Shown: positions 53,254 through 63,154 of the stretch, piece after piece
How the letters are laid out: every line of letters begins with the position of its first letter
Position numbering within the stretch: the first letter of the stretch is position 1
Assembly: GCF_014200505.1 (NCBI RefSeq)
Contig: NZ_JACHBX010000002.1
Location: forward strand, 186,001 to 250,000
Source: Massilia aurea
GTDB lineage: Bacteria; Pseudomonadota; Gammaproteobacteria; Burkholderiales; Burkholderiaceae_D
DNA length: 64,000 bases
Direction: 5' to 3'
Position numbers and translations under genes: made by a program
Notes under the pieces: generated by a model
What the model saw: the letters and a program-made list of their open reading frames with translations, nothing else
The model's database searches: none
Told to the model about the DNA's origin: nothing

Positions 53254-54132
53254 ATGCACATCGTCCTCATCACCGGAATTTCCGGCTCGGGTAAATCCGT
53301 GGCCCTGAATGTCCTGGAAGACGCCGGTTACTACTGCGTCGACAACCTGCCGCCGGCCCTGCTGACGGCCCTCGTCAATACCGTCAGCGAAAGCGGCGGC
53401 GGCAAGATCGCCGTCGCGGTCGACGCGCGCAGTGCCGAATCGCTGGCCGAACTGCCCGTGAGCGTGCGGCGCCTGCGCGATGACGGCCACTCGGTCAAGG
53501 TCATGTTTTTGACCGCGAGCACCCATTCGCTCGTGGCGCGCTTTTCCGAAACCCGCCGCAGCCACCCGCTGTCGCACGAGCTGCGTCCGGGTGAAAACCC
53601 GGCATCGCGCCGTACCCTGATCGAGTGCATTGCTGAAGAACGCGAGCGCCTGTCATCGATCGAGAACCTGGGCCACGTGATCGACACGTCCGAGCTCTCG
53701 TCGAACAAGCTGCGCGGCTGGATCAAGGAACTCGCCGAGATCGACCACGCGCCGCTGACGCTGTTCTTCGAGTCGTTCGCCTTCAAGGTCGGCGTGCCGC
53801 TCGACGCCGACTTCGTGTTCGACGTGCGCGCGATTCCGAATCCTTACTACGACCTGGCGCTGCGCCCGCTCACCGGCAAGGATGCGCCCGTGATCGCCTT
53901 CCTTGATGCGCAACCAAGCGCCGTCGAGATGCTGTCTGACATCCAGAACTTCGTCGCCAAGTGGCTGCCGTCGTTCAAGACCGACAACCGCAGCTACCTG
54001 ACGGTGGCGGTTGGCTGCACGGGCGGACAGCATCGCTCGGTGTACATGGCCGAACACCTGGGTGCGCATTTCGGCGCGACCGAGCGCGTGATTGTCAGGC
54101 ATCGCGAACAGCCGAAGCATCGGGCGGCGTAA
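53254..54132 (+). CDS. rapZ: RNase adapter RapZ
   Basis: 292 residues from [19 protein letters not shown]; the frame from 53191 overlaps the hprK end and is rejected. Walker A GISGSGKS (8-15), Walker B-like segment and the C-terminal [16 protein letters not shown]. The family targets small RNAs for RNase E cleavage and controls glucosamine-6-phosphate synthesis in enterobacteria. The last 35 bases before the stop are duplicated at 55757-55791. Confidence 0.95.
   Translation: MHIVLITGISGSGKSVALNVLEDAGYYCVDNLPPALLTALVNTVSESGGGKIAVAVDARSAESLAELPVSVRRLRDDGHSVKVMFLTASTHSLVARFSETRRSHPLSHELRPGENPASRRTLIECIAEERERLSSIENLGHVIDTSELSSNKLRGWIKELAEIDHAPLTLFFESFAFKVGVPLDADFVFDVRAIPNPYYDLALRPLTGKDAPVIAFLDAQPSAVEMLSDIQNFVAKWLPSFKTDNRSYLTVAVGCTGGQHRSVYMAEHLGAHFGATERVIVRHREQPKHRAA
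54095..54129 (+). repeat. Direct repeat, left copy (rapZ 3' end)
   Basis: 35 bases (starts TCAGGCATCGCGAACAGCCG) encoding the RapZ C-terminus [11 protein letters not shown]. Matches 55757-55791 with two mismatches. Confidence 0.85.
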
Positions 54133-54306
54133 TTCGACGTCAGAACCAGGCGTCGATGAGTCTGCGTTGCCTCGATCTGGTGCCGTCTCCCTTTGTGGAC
54201 GACCAGCGGTCGCATCATCAAATTATTTGAAAGCAATAAACGAATAGATCGTCACCCGTTAGCTGGTTAGGCTGTGAATCTCCTCCATACTTTCAAAGGA
54301 TTCACG

Positions 54307-55071
54307 ATGCTGCAGTTATCAGGGAAAGTAGCAATCGTCACTGGCGCAAGTTCAGGCATTGGCTACGAAACGGCCAAGCTATTCGCAAGCGAAGGTGCGA
54401 AGCTGGTCGTCACCGCTCGCCGCCACAGCGAACTTGCCAAACTGGTCGCGGACATCGAGCGCCATGGCGGTGAGGCAGTTGCCATTGCCGGGGACATCAG
54501 GGACGAGAACCTTGCACGCTCATTGGTTGAGATGGCAGAAAACCATTTTGGCGGACTCGACATTGCTTTCAACAACGCTGGTACGACAGGGTATCCCGCC
54601 CCAGTGGCCGATATATCGGCTGACGCCTGGCAAGCTACGCTCGATACAAATTTGACGGGCTCTTTTCTTGGTGCGAAGTACCAACTGCCCGCAATGATAA
54701 AACGCGGCGGTGGTTCGATCATTTTCACGTCGACATTCGTCGGAAGCACTGTGGGTTTTCCAGGAATGGGGGCGTACGCTGCCAGTAAAGCAGGACTGAT
54801 CGGTCTGATGCAGGTCATCGCCGTGGAATATGGCATGCACGGTATTCGCGCCAATGCTTTACTCCCCGGAGGAACCGATACACCGATGGGCCGAGCGAGC
54901 GCCAATACGCCTGAGGCACTGGCTTTTGTAAAAGGCTTGCACGCCCTCAAACGCATTGCACGGGCAGAGGAAATCGCCCGCTCGGCACTCTATCTCGCTT
55001 CTGATGCCTCCAGCTTCAGCACTGGCTCGACGCTGTTGGTGGACGGTGGCGTGTCAATCAACCGCACGTAG
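54307..55071 (+). CDS. SDR-family oxidoreductase
   Basis: 254 residues from MLQLSGKVAIVTG (AAAGGA seven bases upstream). Classical short-chain dehydrogenase: cofactor motif TGASSGIG (about 12-19), NNAG (about 89-92), catalytic Ser...Tyr-x3-Lys (YAASK) and C-terminal SDASSFSTGSTLLVDGG. Substrate unknown. Codon use and base composition are less GC-rich than in the flanking rapZ and hpf-lpt genes, and it lies inside the interval bounded by rapZ-end repeats, suggesting acquisition. Confidence 0.9.
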   Translation: MLQLSGKVAIVTGASSGIGYETAKLFASEGAKLVVTARRHSELAKLVADIERHGGEAVAIAGDIRDENLARSLVEMAENHFGGLDIAFNNAGTTGYPAPVADISADAWQATLDTNLTGSFLGAKYQLPAMIKRGGGSIIFTSTFVGSTVGFPGMGAYAASKAGLIGLMQVIAVEYGMHGIRANALLPGGTDTPMGRASANTPEALAFVKGLHALKRIARAEEIARSALYLASDASSFSTGSTLLVDGGVSINRT

Positions 55072-55123
55072 TAGAAGAAATGCCAGTGACACCACCATCT
55101 CTGATGCGAATGCCGCCGTCGTG

Positions 55124-55696
55124 TCAGATCGGACCGATCACCTTCCCACCGGTGTAGTACACGTAGGTCAGCGGTCCACCGAGGGTAATCTCCGATTCTT
55201 TCTTGCCCCATGTGGCGCGCTTGAATGCGAGGCAAGCGGTAGCGCCGGGGTTATGGCCGAAGCGTTCTGACACGAACGCGTCCTTCCCGGTGAAGTCGAG
55301 AATGATGAATTGCTTGACGCAGTTCGCCACGGGCCCCAGCAACACCACCATGCGGCGGATTTTCGGCCGGTCGGCCTGGCCGGCGATCTTCGCTTCGTAT
55401 TCTGTTGAACTTGGCTTCAAGTCTTCAATCATCAGCGACAGCGCATTACCCTGCGCATCCTTCTCGTCCTTGATCGCCAGGAGCGGCTTGCCTCTCAGCG
55501 TGATCGTGCGTGCATCCGCGCCGGGTTTGCCATCAGCGGCAACGAACTTCAGCTCGCCCAGCCTGGTCGGATACGAATACATCGCCAGTTTTTGCTCCTG
55601 CACGGCAGCCTTGACCGTTTGCATAGTGCCGTCAGCAGCCTGCAGCTTGCTGCTCGCGACCATCGACAACAACAGGAATAGTCTGACTATTTTCAT
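55124..55696 (-). CDS. Hypothetical secreted protein
   Basis: 190 residues with a signal peptide (MKIVRLFLLLSMVASSKLQA, about 1-20) and a beta-rich mature part with two Cys (ANCVKQ; TACLAF) that could form a disulphide. No family recognised. Convergent with the SDR gene inside the interval bounded by the rapZ-end repeats. Confidence 0.6.
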   Translation of the reverse strand: MKIVRLFLLLSMVASSKLQAADGTMQTVKAAVQEQKLAMYSYPTRLGELKFVAADGKPGADARTITLRGKPLLAIKDEKDAQGNALSLMIEDLKPSSTEYEAKIAGQADRPKIRRMVVLLGPVANCVKQFIILDFTGKDAFVSERFGHNPGATACLAFKRATWGKKESEITLGGPLTYVYYTGGKVIGPI

Positions 55697-55756
55697 TGAT
55701 TGGCTCTGCTTTTAACGTACTGCGACCGTCACATTATTTCCGCACCGGCCCCGCAA

Positions 55757-55791
55757 TCAGGCATCGCGAGCAGCCGAAGCATGGGGCGGCG
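55757..55791 (+). repeat. Direct repeat, right copy of rapZ 3' end
   Basis: Near copy (33/35) of 54095-54129. It contains the stop codon and last ten codons (PPHASAARDA) of the DUF1579-like gene on the opposite strand, so that gene's end derives from rapZ sequence. Confidence 0.85.
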
Positions 55792-56308
55792 CAGGCTTGC
55801 TGCCTGCCCTGTCACACGTCTGACGCTGGCGACGAAATTCCATCGTCCAGTTGGTTTCCCATGTATTTCCCGCATCGGCAGAAAAAGCCTGGTCCCAGTA
55901 CAGCAAGTTTCGATCGATCTGGCGCCAGATGAATCTGACGAGAATCGGGATTTCCTGGAAAGTATCGTTGGCGAAGAACGTACCAACGCCATCAATGAAT
56001 TCGCCTACCACTGGAACGTCGATCTGACTCGGAAGACGACCGTCGAGCCACCAGATCGACCATTTCTTCGTTTTCTGATCGTAGGAGCGTAACGCGATAG
56101 CGCGAAAGACCTCGTCATTCAGGCGCAAGATGTTGTCTTCAAGGTTACCGAAGCCACCCAGAATTTTTTGGGTCGACATCTCGCCATCAAACTCAACCCA
56201 TTCATTGCAGTTTGCCAGGCGCTCCTTGAGCCGCCGATGCCTGACAACCCAATTCCCAATAACAAAATCGAAGTCAGTCGGTGCTGAACTCATCAGTTCC
56301 AGTGCCAT
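55757..56308 (-). CDS. DUF1579-like protein with altered C-terminus
   Basis: 183 residues from MALELMSSAPTDFDF (AGGAG six bases upstream). The body (FVIGNWVVRHRRLKERL; GEMSTQKILGGFGNLEDNIL; LRSYDQKTKKWSIWWLDGR; WEMNWTMEF-like ETNWTMEFRR) is the calycin-like fold of DUF1579-type proteins of unknown function. The family would end soon after MEFRR; the final residues RQRQTCDRAGSKPAPPHASAARDA look like read-through into foreign sequence, the last ten coming from the rapZ repeat. It may still be functional. Confidence 0.7.
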   Translation of the reverse strand: MALELMSSAPTDFDFVIGNWVVRHRRLKERLANCNEWVEFDGEMSTQKILGGFGNLEDNILRLNDEVFRAIALRSYDQKTKKWSIWWLDGRLPSQIDVPVVGEFIDGVGTFFANDTFQEIPILVRFIWRQIDRNLLYWDQAFSADAGNTWETNWTMEFRRQRQTCDRAGSKPAPPHASAARDA

Positions 56309-56399
56309 GCCACTCCTTGAATAATAGGTGGTCTGTCGGCCCGCACACCCGTCGCCACCGACCACGGATGACCGCCGCCGACATCAATATGGCGCCTCG

Positions 56400-57470
56400 T
56401 CACTTCAGCACCGACGCCGCATCCACGATCCGCACATCATGCATCTGGTGCAGATACGATTCCAGATACCCCTTGTGCGACGCGCCGACGATGACCAGCA
56501 TGCGCTGGCCGGGCCGCATGCCTAGCACGTCCCGGATATTGGCTGCCATGCGCAGGTTGCGCGTTTCCCAGTAACCCACGTACTGACGGCCGAAGCGCTG
56601 CACTGACGGCTCGTTGAGCGCCGCGCCGAAGTCGCTGCGGTAGACCAAAGCCCCCTGACCAGGCGCATTGTCGGCGCGGTACATCGCCAGCACGCCTTCG
56701 GCACTGGCCAGCAAGCCCTCCTGCGCCTTATCCACCGCCGTGCGCTGCTTCGTGGCCGGGTTGTCCCACGCTTTCATCAGGGCATCGCCAAACGCCTTCT
56801 CGTCTCCCGTCGCGCTATCGGCGGTGTGGTCGTCCATCGCGTACAGGCGTTCAAGGCCAAGCCGGACGGCCAGACGTGCACCGATCATCAGGCTTTCGTC
56901 CGTCCTGGTTTCCAGCTTCACGAGGACGCCGACCAATGCAGCGTCCAGACCGTCGCCGGCACGGCGCTCGGCCTCGGGCAGGCGCAGCCACTGCACCAGC
57001 GCCGATGCCTCCTCGCCGCCAGCAAAGAACAGCGCCGCCAGGCGCCGGCGCTGCGCGGGTGTAGGCGCAGCGGGCCAGGCTGCCAGCAAGGCCTCGGCGG
57101 CCTCGGTCGCCGCTGCGACATCCAGTCCCGTGGCCAGACGGGCCGGCGCGGTATCCCGGCAGTAGGAATCGATCGAGTCCTTGTAGCGGGCCGGGTAGCG
57201 TCGCATGAAGTCGCACTGCGGCCCGGATACCGCCTCGATCGCAATCGCCTGCGGCTTCCATGCGGCCAAGCGGTCGTTCAACAGCGTCAGGCTGGCGGCC
57301 TGGAAGGTTTTCGGCAATTGCGACAGATGGGGCGAGCCCAGCACCAGCACCTCGTTGGCAGGCCCGGAGGCCGGGCCCTTGAATGCGCTCGCATTGAAGT
57401 CAGGCTGCCAGGCCTGGGCGGCGGCGCCGCCGCACAAGGTCATCGACAACAGCAAGGCGGTCATGCGCAT
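56400..57470 (-). CDS. DUF5694-like secreted protein (TraB/GumN-related)
   Basis: 356 residues: signal peptide (to about residue 19, AAAQA) and a body beginning VLVLGSPHLSQLPKTF, with ERLYAMDDHTADS and a C-terminal MLVIVGASHKGYLESYLHQ. These Gly-His-type motifs (GSPH, GASHKG) are those of DUF5694 and the TraB/ChaN-like fold. Function unknown; possibly a heme- or metal-linked hydrolase. Minus strand, upstream of the DUF1579-like gene. Confidence 0.75.
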   Translation of the reverse strand: MRMTALLLSMTLCGGAAAQAWQPDFNASAFKGPASGPANEVLVLGSPHLSQLPKTFQAASLTLLNDRLAAWKPQAIAIEAVSGPQCDFMRRYPARYKDSIDSYCRDTAPARLATGLDVAAATEAAEALLAAWPAAPTPAQRRRLAALFFAGGEEASALVQWLRLPEAERRAGDGLDAALVGVLVKLETRTDESLMIGARLAVRLGLERLYAMDDHTADSATGDEKAFGDALMKAWDNPATKQRTAVDKAQEGLLASAEGVLAMYRADNAPGQGALVYRSDFGAALNEPSVQRFGRQYVGYWETRNLRMAANIRDVLGMRPGQRMLVIVGASHKGYLESYLHQMHDVRIVDAASVLK

Positions 57471-57555
57471 CGGGGGTCCTCATCGGTTCATGAAGCCACG
57501 ATGTTTGCACCGCCTGCGCGAAAAGTCACGCGCAAACGGATATGCATGTAGAGGC

Positions 57556-58632
57556 TTACGCGAGATGGCGCAGCGGATGCGCGTGCGCCGGCCACACCGG
57601 CGCGAAGAAGCGCGCGACCATCGCGTCGGTCACGAGGTCGAGCGACGGCGGATTCCATTGCGGCGCATTGTCCTTGTCGATGACGAGCGCGCGCACGCCT
57701 TCGAGTACTTCACCATGCTCGAAGTTGCGGCGCACGAGCAAGCGTTCCAGGCGCAGGCAGTCGGCGACATCGAGCGATGCGCCGCGCAGCAGGAGTTCGC
57801 GCGTCACGCACATCATCAATGGCGAACGCTGGCGCATTGCATTCAATGCCTTCTGCGCGAATGGCGTGTCGTCCCCCTCGAGCGACGCCATGATCGCCGC
57901 CACCGAGTCCGCGCCAAAGTGCGCATCGATGCGCGCACGGTTGGCCTGCAATTCGCTCTCGCCGGCATGCTGGATGGCGAACGCGCGGATCGCCGCCGGC
58001 AGATCCGCGCCCGGCGTCGCCTCGATCAGCGCCTGTAATGCCGCCAGGTCTGCGCTTGGCACGAACACATCGGCCAGGCCCACGTACAGCGCGTCGGCCG
58101 CGCCGATCGTCAGGCCGGTCAAGCCCAAAAACATCCCCAACTGCCCCGGCGCGTGCGACAGAAAATGGCTGCCGCCGACATCGGGGAACAGGCCGATATT
58201 CACCTCGGGCATTGCCATCTTCGTGCGCTCGGTGACGATACGCAGACCGCAATCGGGCCCGCCCTGCGCGATGCCCATGCCGCCGCCCATGACCACGCCG
58301 TCCATCAGTGCGATATACGGTTTCGGATAAAAATGGATCAGGTGATTCAGCGCGTATTCTTCGGTGAAGAAATCCTCGAGCAGTGCGCTGCCGCCTTGCG
58401 GCGAGGCGTTGCCGACGTCGTGGAAGAAGCGGATATCGCCACCCGCGCACAGCGCTTTTTCGCTGCTGCTGGTGATCACGACCGCATCGACCGCAGCGTC
58501 AAGCTGCCAGTCGAGCAGGATCGCGGTCAGCGCGCGCACCATGTCCAGCGACAGCGAATTGAGCGCCTTGGGCCGGTCGAGGGTGATGATGCCGGTGCGG
58601 TTGGCGATGCGGGTCAGGACGTGTTCGGACAT
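57556..58632 (-). CDS. 3-hydroxyisobutyryl-CoA hydrolase-like enoyl-CoA hydratase family protein
   Basis: 358 residues from MSEHVLTRI (58632; an ATG at 58644 adds four residues). The crotonase fold with the longer C-terminal part of HIBYL-CoA hydrolases: GIITLDRPKALNSLSLDMV, ALCAGGDIRFF, GVVMGGGMGIAQG and MPEVNIGLFPDVGGSHFLS. Acts in valine breakdown or as a general CoA hydratase/hydrolase. It sits between hpf and the DUF5694-like gene, where ptsN stands in many relatives. Confidence 0.85.
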   Translation of the reverse strand: MSEHVLTRIANRTGIITLDRPKALNSLSLDMVRALTAILLDWQLDAAVDAVVITSSSEKALCAGGDIRFFHDVGNASPQGGSALLEDFFTEEYALNHLIHFYPKPYIALMDGVVMGGGMGIAQGGPDCGLRIVTERTKMAMPEVNIGLFPDVGGSHFLSHAPGQLGMFLGLTGLTIGAADALYVGLADVFVPSADLAALQALIEATPGADLPAAIRAFAIQHAGESELQANRARIDAHFGADSVAAIMASLEGDDTPFAQKALNAMRQRSPLMMCVTRELLLRGASLDVADCLRLERLLVRRNFEHGEVLEGVRALVIDKDNAPQWNPPSLDLVTDAMVARFFAPVWPAHAHPLRHLA

Positions 58633-58680
58633 GGCGTGATCCATCGAAAGGAAACACGTATTTTACCGGCAGCGGGATGC

Positions 58681-58706
58681 AAAAAGGGCGTCCCGAAAAG
58701 ACGCCC
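58681..58706 (-). terminator. Rho-independent terminator after hpf
   Basis: GGGCGTC (58686-58692) / GACGCCC (58700-58706) stem, 7-base loop, followed leftwards by TTTTT (58685-58681). It closes the kdsD...rpoN-hpf unit. Confidence 0.85.
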
Positions 58707-58730
58707 CTGGCGGTGGTGACCTGCGCTCGA

Positions 58731-59087
58731 TCAGGCGGCAGCGACGTCTGCTTCGTCGACGTCCAGGCGTTTGATCGCTGTGCGGTTATGGTCTTTCAGC
58801 ATCTGCTTGTGCTTCAGAATTTGTCGATCCAGTTTATCCATCAACATGTCGATCGCGGCATACAGGTCTTGCGCGACGCTCGCCACGTGCAGGGTCTTGC
58901 CCGACACCTGGACATTGATTTCAGCTTTTTGCCTTTTTTCTTTTTCAGTGAGGTTATCGACGGCCAGGAAGACGTGGGTATCTATGACTTGATCGAAATG
59001 GCGAATAATGCGTTCCAGCTTATTCTGAACGTATTCACGGATGGCAGGGGTTACTTCGAGATGGTGACCACTGATGGTGAGGTTCAT
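58731..59087 (-). CDS. hpf: Ribosome hibernation-promoting factor (short HPF/YfiA type)
   Basis: 118 residues from MNLTISGHHLEVTPAIREYV (AAAGGAG seven bases upstream). Short-form fold: beta-alpha-beta-beta-beta-alpha with basic helix KLDRQILKHKQMLKDH. Binds the 30S decoding site in stationary phase. Directly downstream of rpoN, as usual, and followed by a terminator. Confidence 0.93.
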   Translation of the reverse strand: MNLTISGHHLEVTPAIREYVQNKLERIIRHFDQVIDTHVFLAVDNLTEKEKRQKAEINVQVSGKTLHVASVAQDLYAAIDMLMDKLDRQILKHKQMLKDHNRTAIKRLDVDEADVAAA

Positions 59088-59161
59088 ACACACTCCTTTG
59101 AAGATGTCACGTCGCTTGCACCATACAGGAGCTGAAGGCACAGACTGTATGAGCGGCGTTG

Positions 59162-60649
59162 TTACAAGGCTTTGCGGAGACTGACGGGGGGGATCTTGAG
59201 CGCTTCACGGTATTTTGCGACCGTCCTGCGCGCAATGACCATGCCTTGTTCCCCGAGCATTTCCGCGATCTTGCTGTCGGATAATGGATTCTTAGGGTCT
59301 TCTGCTCCTGTCAATTGTGCGATGAGCGCACGGATTGCCGTTGAGGATGCTTCGCCTCCCGCTTCGGTGGCAACGTGGCTACCGAAGAAATACTTCAACT
59401 CGAACATGCCGTGCGGGGTCAGCATGTATTTCTGGGTTGTGACACGAGAGATCGTGCTCTCGTGCAGACCTAGTGTATCAGCTATCTCGCGCAAAACAAG
59501 GGGCCGCATGGCAACCGCGCCATGGCTGAAAAAGTTGCGCTGGCGTTCAACAATCGCCTCGGCCACACGCAGAATCGTGTCGAAACGCTGGCGCATGTTC
59601 TTGATGAGCCACTTCGCCTCTTGCATCTGCGCGCCCATCTGGCTCTCGCTGCGGCCCTGCTTGAGCATCGTGGCGTAGAGGCTGTTCACGCGCAGGCGCG
59701 GCATCACATCCGGGTTCAGCGTGACCGCCCAGCCGTTCTTGGCGCGCCGCACGATCACGTCCGGCACCACGTAATCCGACACGTTCGACGCGAACGCGGC
59801 GCCCGGATGCGGGTTGCACTGGCGGACCACGGCCTGCACTTCGCGCAGGTCTTCGTCGTCGCAATCGAGCGCTTTTTTCAGCTTGCTGTATTCGCGCTGC
59901 GCGAACCAGGTCAGGTAGCCTTCGACGATCTTCAGGGCCATGCGGCGCGTGACCATCGGCACGCCCGGCATGCGCCGGATCTGCAGCGCCAGGCATTCGG
60001 CCGCACTGCGCGCGCCCACGCCCACCGGGTCCATGCTCTGCACCATCGCCAGCGCGCAGCGCAGTTCGTCGAGGTCGACCTCGAGTTCTTCGGGCAGCCG
60101 CGCGTGGATGTCGTCGAGCGGTTCTTCCAGGTAGCCGTTGTCGTCGAGCGCGTCGATCACCAGTTCGGCCAGCGCGCGGTCGCGGGTGGAAAGCAGCGTT
60201 TCGCGCACCTGCTCCATCAGGTGTTCGCGCAGCGTGATGGCGCATGCCTCCAGCTGCGGGCGGCCGTCTTCATCGTCGCTGCTGCTACTCCCGGACGACG
60301 TGCCGCTGCCCTCGTTCCAGTCGGTGTCGGGCCGGTCGCCATCGGCCGCGCCGCCTTCAGCGCCCTCGCCCTCGGCCGGCGCGCTACCCTCGCCTTCGGC
60401 CTGCTGGCCCGGCGCCGGCGGCGCCTCGCCCGGTGCCGGCGCATTGTTGATCGCCCCATCGGCCAGCAAGCGCACCGAATGATCGAGCGGATCGTCGAGC
60501 CTTTCGAGCAGCGGGTTATCGCCCAGTATCTGCTCGATCTCCTGATGCAGTTCGAGCGTCGACAGCTGCAGCAACCGGATCGATTGCTGCAACTGTGGCG
60601 TGAGCGCCAGGTGCTGCGAAGTGCGGAGCTGAAGGGACTGTTTCATCAA
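59162..60649 (-). CDS. rpoN: RNA polymerase sigma-54 factor
   Basis: 495 residues. Region I Gln/Leu-rich activator-response segment ([27 protein letters not shown]), acidic region II with Gly/Ala/Glu/Asp stretch (about 65-125), core-binding domain, HTH ([24 protein letters not shown]) and the RpoN box ARRTVAKYR (about 473-481) that reads the -24 element. Serves the three -24/-12 promoters found at 9.46, 35.38 and 42.2 kb. Twelve bases after lptB. Confidence 0.97.
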   Translation of the reverse strand: MMKQSLQLRTSQHLALTPQLQQSIRLLQLSTLELHQEIEQILGDNPLLERLDDPLDHSVRLLADGAINNAPAPGEAPPAPGQQAEGEGSAPAEGEGAEGGAADGDRPDTDWNEGSGTSSGSSSSDDEDGRPQLEACAITLREHLMEQVRETLLSTRDRALAELVIDALDDNGYLEEPLDDIHARLPEELEVDLDELRCALAMVQSMDPVGVGARSAAECLALQIRRMPGVPMVTRRMALKIVEGYLTWFAQREYSKLKKALDCDDEDLREVQAVVRQCNPHPGAAFASNVSDYVVPDVIVRRAKNGWAVTLNPDVMPRLRVNSLYATMLKQGRSESQMGAQMQEAKWLIKNMRQRFDTILRVAEAIVERQRNFFSHGAVAMRPLVLREIADTLGLHESTISRVTTQKYMLTPHGMFELKYFFGSHVATEAGGEASSTAIRALIAQLTGAEDPKNPLSDSKIAEMLGEQGMVIARRTVAKYREALKIPPVSLRKAL

Positions 60650-60660
60650 TTGAGTATGGC

Positions 60661-61416
60661 TTACATGCGGAAATGTTCACCAAGGTACACGCGGCGCACC
60701 GACTCGTCGGCGATGATATCGTCGGGACGGCCGGATGCGAGCACCGCGCCCTGATTGATGATGTAGGCGCGGTCGCAGATGCCAAGCGTCTCGCGGACAT
60801 TGTGGTCGGTGATCAGGACGCCGATCTTGCGCTCCTTGAGGAAGCGCACGATGCGCTGGATCTCGATCACGGCGATCGGATCGACGCCGGCAAACGGTTC
60901 ATCGAGCAGCACGAAGCGCGGGTTGGTCGCCAGTGCGCGTGCAATCTCCACGCGGCGCCGCTCACCGCCCGACAGCGACAGCGCCGGGTTCTCGCGCAGC
61001 TTTTCGATCTGCAGATCGGCCAGCAAGGTATCGAGGCGGTCGCTGATCTCGGTTTTGGTCAGCGACTTGCCGTTAACCTTCTGCAGTTCGAGCACGGCGC
61101 GGATGTTTTCTTCCACCGTCAGCTTGCGAAACACCGATGCTTCCTGCGGCAGGTACGACAGGCCGAGCACCGCGCGGCGGTGGATCGGCAGGCTGGTGAT
61201 GTCGGTGCCGTTGATGCTGATCGAGCCGGCGTCCGACGGCACCAGGCCGACGATCATGTAGAACGAGGTAGTCTTGCCGGCGCCGTTCGGGCCCAACAAA
61301 CCTACTACTTCGCCGCATTCGACATCGAGCGACACATCGCGCACGACCAGGCGCTTGCCATAGCTTTTCTGCAGGCCCTTGACGACCAGTGTGCTGCGAT
61401 CGTTCAGTTCCGTCAT
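60661..61416 (-). CDS. lptB: LPS export ABC transporter ATPase LptB
   Basis: 251 residues: Walker [10 protein letters not shown], signature [15 protein letters not shown], Walker [17 protein letters not shown]. Drives extraction of LPS from the inner membrane with LptFG. Overlaps the lptA stop by four bases. Confidence 0.97.
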   Translation of the reverse strand: MTELNDRSTLVVKGLQKSYGKRLVVRDVSLDVECGEVVGLLGPNGAGKTTSFYMIVGLVPSDAGSISINGTDITSLPIHRRAVLGLSYLPQEASVFRKLTVEENIRAVLELQKVNGKSLTKTEISDRLDTLLADLQIEKLRENPALSLSGGERRRVEIARALATNPRFVLLDEPFAGVDPIAVIEIQRIVRFLKERKIGVLITDHNVRETLGICDRAYIINQGAVLASGRPDDIIADESVRRVYLGEHFRM

Positions 61417-61961
61417 TGCGTGCCTCCGGCCGGCGCACGCTTGGGCGCCAGGATCAGCGTGCCGCGTCCGCCGCCAACCTTGCTCTCGCCGCTGGCGTCA
61501 TTGCGCACGGCGACGACTTCCTTGCGGTTGTCGTACGAGATGAACGGGCCAGTCATCTGGTTGGTCATCCGTTCGTTTTCGAGTTCCTTGACGACGGCGT
61601 TCGAGTACAGGCGCACCAGCTCGGAACGCTCATCGTATTCGATGCGTTCGGCCTGGCCTTCGACCCACAGGTTCGGGCCGCCGTCGCGCTTCTGGCGGAA
61701 CGTGGCGGGCTTGCCGTTGGCGGCGGTGAGCGTCACGCTCATATAGCCTTCGGGCGTTTCCCTGACGACGGCGCGTTCAGCCTTGACCAGCAGCGTGCCG
61801 CGGGTCAGGATCACGTTGCCGGTGAAGGTGCGAACGCCTGCGACGCCATCGAGGTCGCCGTTATCGTATTCAAGTGCCGCCTGCTTGAGCGAGTCGGCCT
61901 TTTCGGCCATGGCGGTCAAGGAAAGGAGTGACAAAAAAGCGGCAGCAAAGAGTTTTTTCAT
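61413..61961 (-). CDS. lptA: LPS transport periplasmic protein LptA
   Basis: 182 residues: signal peptide ([19 protein letters not shown]), then the OstA/LptA beta-jellyroll ([46 protein letters not shown]). Forms the periplasmic bridge for LPS between LptC and LptD. In the order lptC-lptA-lptB. Confidence 0.95.
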   Translation of the reverse strand: MKKLFAAAFLSLLSLTAMAEKADSLKQAALEYDNGDLDGVAGVRTFTGNVILTRGTLLVKAERAVVRETPEGYMSVTLTAANGKPATFRQKRDGGPNLWVEGQAERIEYDERSELVRLYSNAVVKELENERMTNQMTGPFISYDNRKEVVAVRNDASGESKVGGGRGTLILAPKRAPAGGTQ

Positions 61962-62006
61962 GATGGTGCTGGTCCTGGGTTAGCACGCGCGCATGGCTGG
62001 TGGCCT

Positions 62007-62612
62007 TCAGCGCTGGCGTGGCGGATAGACGATACGGCCGCGGCCGGACAATTGCATCTGCATGGTCGCGTTGTTGGCCATCATGCCGGTGGCCTTGAGG
62101 CTGGACGCGCCAAGCTCCATGTCGATCGGCTGGTCGGTCTTGACGATTTCTTCGTCGGGCAACACGGTCATGGCCTGCGTGCGCACGCGCAGCGCTTCGC
62201 TGGCGGGCGTCTTCGGGCGCTGCAGATCGACGTCGCCAAACAGTTCGACGCGGTGTTCTTCATGGAAGATGCGCGCGTTCTTGGCCACCACCGTCATCGG
62301 CGGACGGCCCGGCTCGACGCCGCGCATCAGCGGCTGCTCGACGTTCGACACATCGCCCAGCGGAATATGAGCAAGGCGCTTGCCCGACACCACGTAGCTC
62401 GGCTGGCCGTTGGGCGTCATGCGGACGAACGAGAAATTCTCGACGATGTAATCCGGTTCGTCGGGCGGGCCGCCCAGCTGCGCGTCGATGTCGGTCGCCT
62501 GCATCAGCTGCAGCAGCCAGAAGCTGCCGAAGGCGAAGAACACGCCGATCACGATCATCGCCAGCAGATTCCAGCGATGCGCGGTGCGTTTGTTGGAGGC
62601 GATCGTGGCCAT
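62007..62612 (-). CDS. lptC: LPS export protein LptC
   Basis: 201 residues with one N-terminal membrane anchor (about 13-35, NLLAMIVIGVFFAFGSFWLL) and a periplasmic beta-jellyroll. Typical LptC segments: YIVENFSFVRMTPNGQPSYVVSG and ARIFHEEHRVELFGDVDLQRP. Receives LPS from LptBFG. Five bases after kdsC. Confidence 0.92.
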   Translation of the reverse strand: MATIASNKRTAHRWNLLAMIVIGVFFAFGSFWLLQLMQATDIDAQLGGPPDEPDYIVENFSFVRMTPNGQPSYVVSGKRLAHIPLGDVSNVEQPLMRGVEPGRPPMTVVAKNARIFHEEHRVELFGDVDLQRPKTPASEALRVRTQAMTVLPDEEIVKTDQPIDMELGASSLKATGMMANNATMQMQLSGRGRIVYPPRQR

Positions 62613-62617
62613 GGCGC

Positions 62618-63154
62618 TCAGGCGAAATACGGCGCGAGCGCCTGGTCATAGGTGCCCTGCGCGCGCATGACGAGGTCGCAGATCTCGCGCACCGCGCCAC
62701 GTCCGCCACCGTTCTTGGTCACGTAATGCGCGCGGTGCTGCACGTCCGGATGGCCGGATGGCACCGCAACGGCAAAGCCGACGCGTGCGAACAGCGGCAG
62801 GTCGATCACGTCGTCGCCGATGTAACCGCATTGGTCGGCGGTAAAGCCGGTGGCTTCGAGCAGATTGGCAAAGCCGATGCGCTTGTCGTGGTTGCCCTGG
62901 TAGACATGCGAGATGCCCAGGTCGGCGGCGCGCCGCACGACGATCGGCGACAGGCGCGCACTGATGATCGCGGTCTGCACGCCGGATTTATTCAGCATCT
63001 GGATGCCCAGGCCATCGAGCACATTGAAGGTCTTGGTGACTTCGCCATCTGGGCCGTAGGTCAGGCTGCCGTCGGTGAGCACACCGTCGACGTCGAAGAT
63101 CATGACCTTGATGCGCGCGGCGCGCTCGATGTGGGCCAATACAGGAGTGTTCAT
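62618..63154 (-). CDS. kdsC: 3-deoxy-D-manno-octulosonate 8-phosphate phosphatase
   Basis: 178 residues, HAD phosphatase: motif I MIFDVDGVLTDG, motif III GNHDKRIGFANL-like and motif IV CGYIGDDVIDLPLF. Removes the phosphate from KDO-8-P in LPS core synthesis. The start overlaps the kdsD stop by one base (TGATG). Confidence 0.96.
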   Translation of the reverse strand: MNTPVLAHIERAARIKVMIFDVDGVLTDGSLTYGPDGEVTKTFNVLDGLGIQMLNKSGVQTAIISARLSPIVVRRAADLGISHVYQGNHDKRIGFANLLEATGFTADQCGYIGDDVIDLPLFARVGFAVAVPSGHPDVQHRAHYVTKNGGGRGAVREICDLVMRAQGTYDQALAPYFA

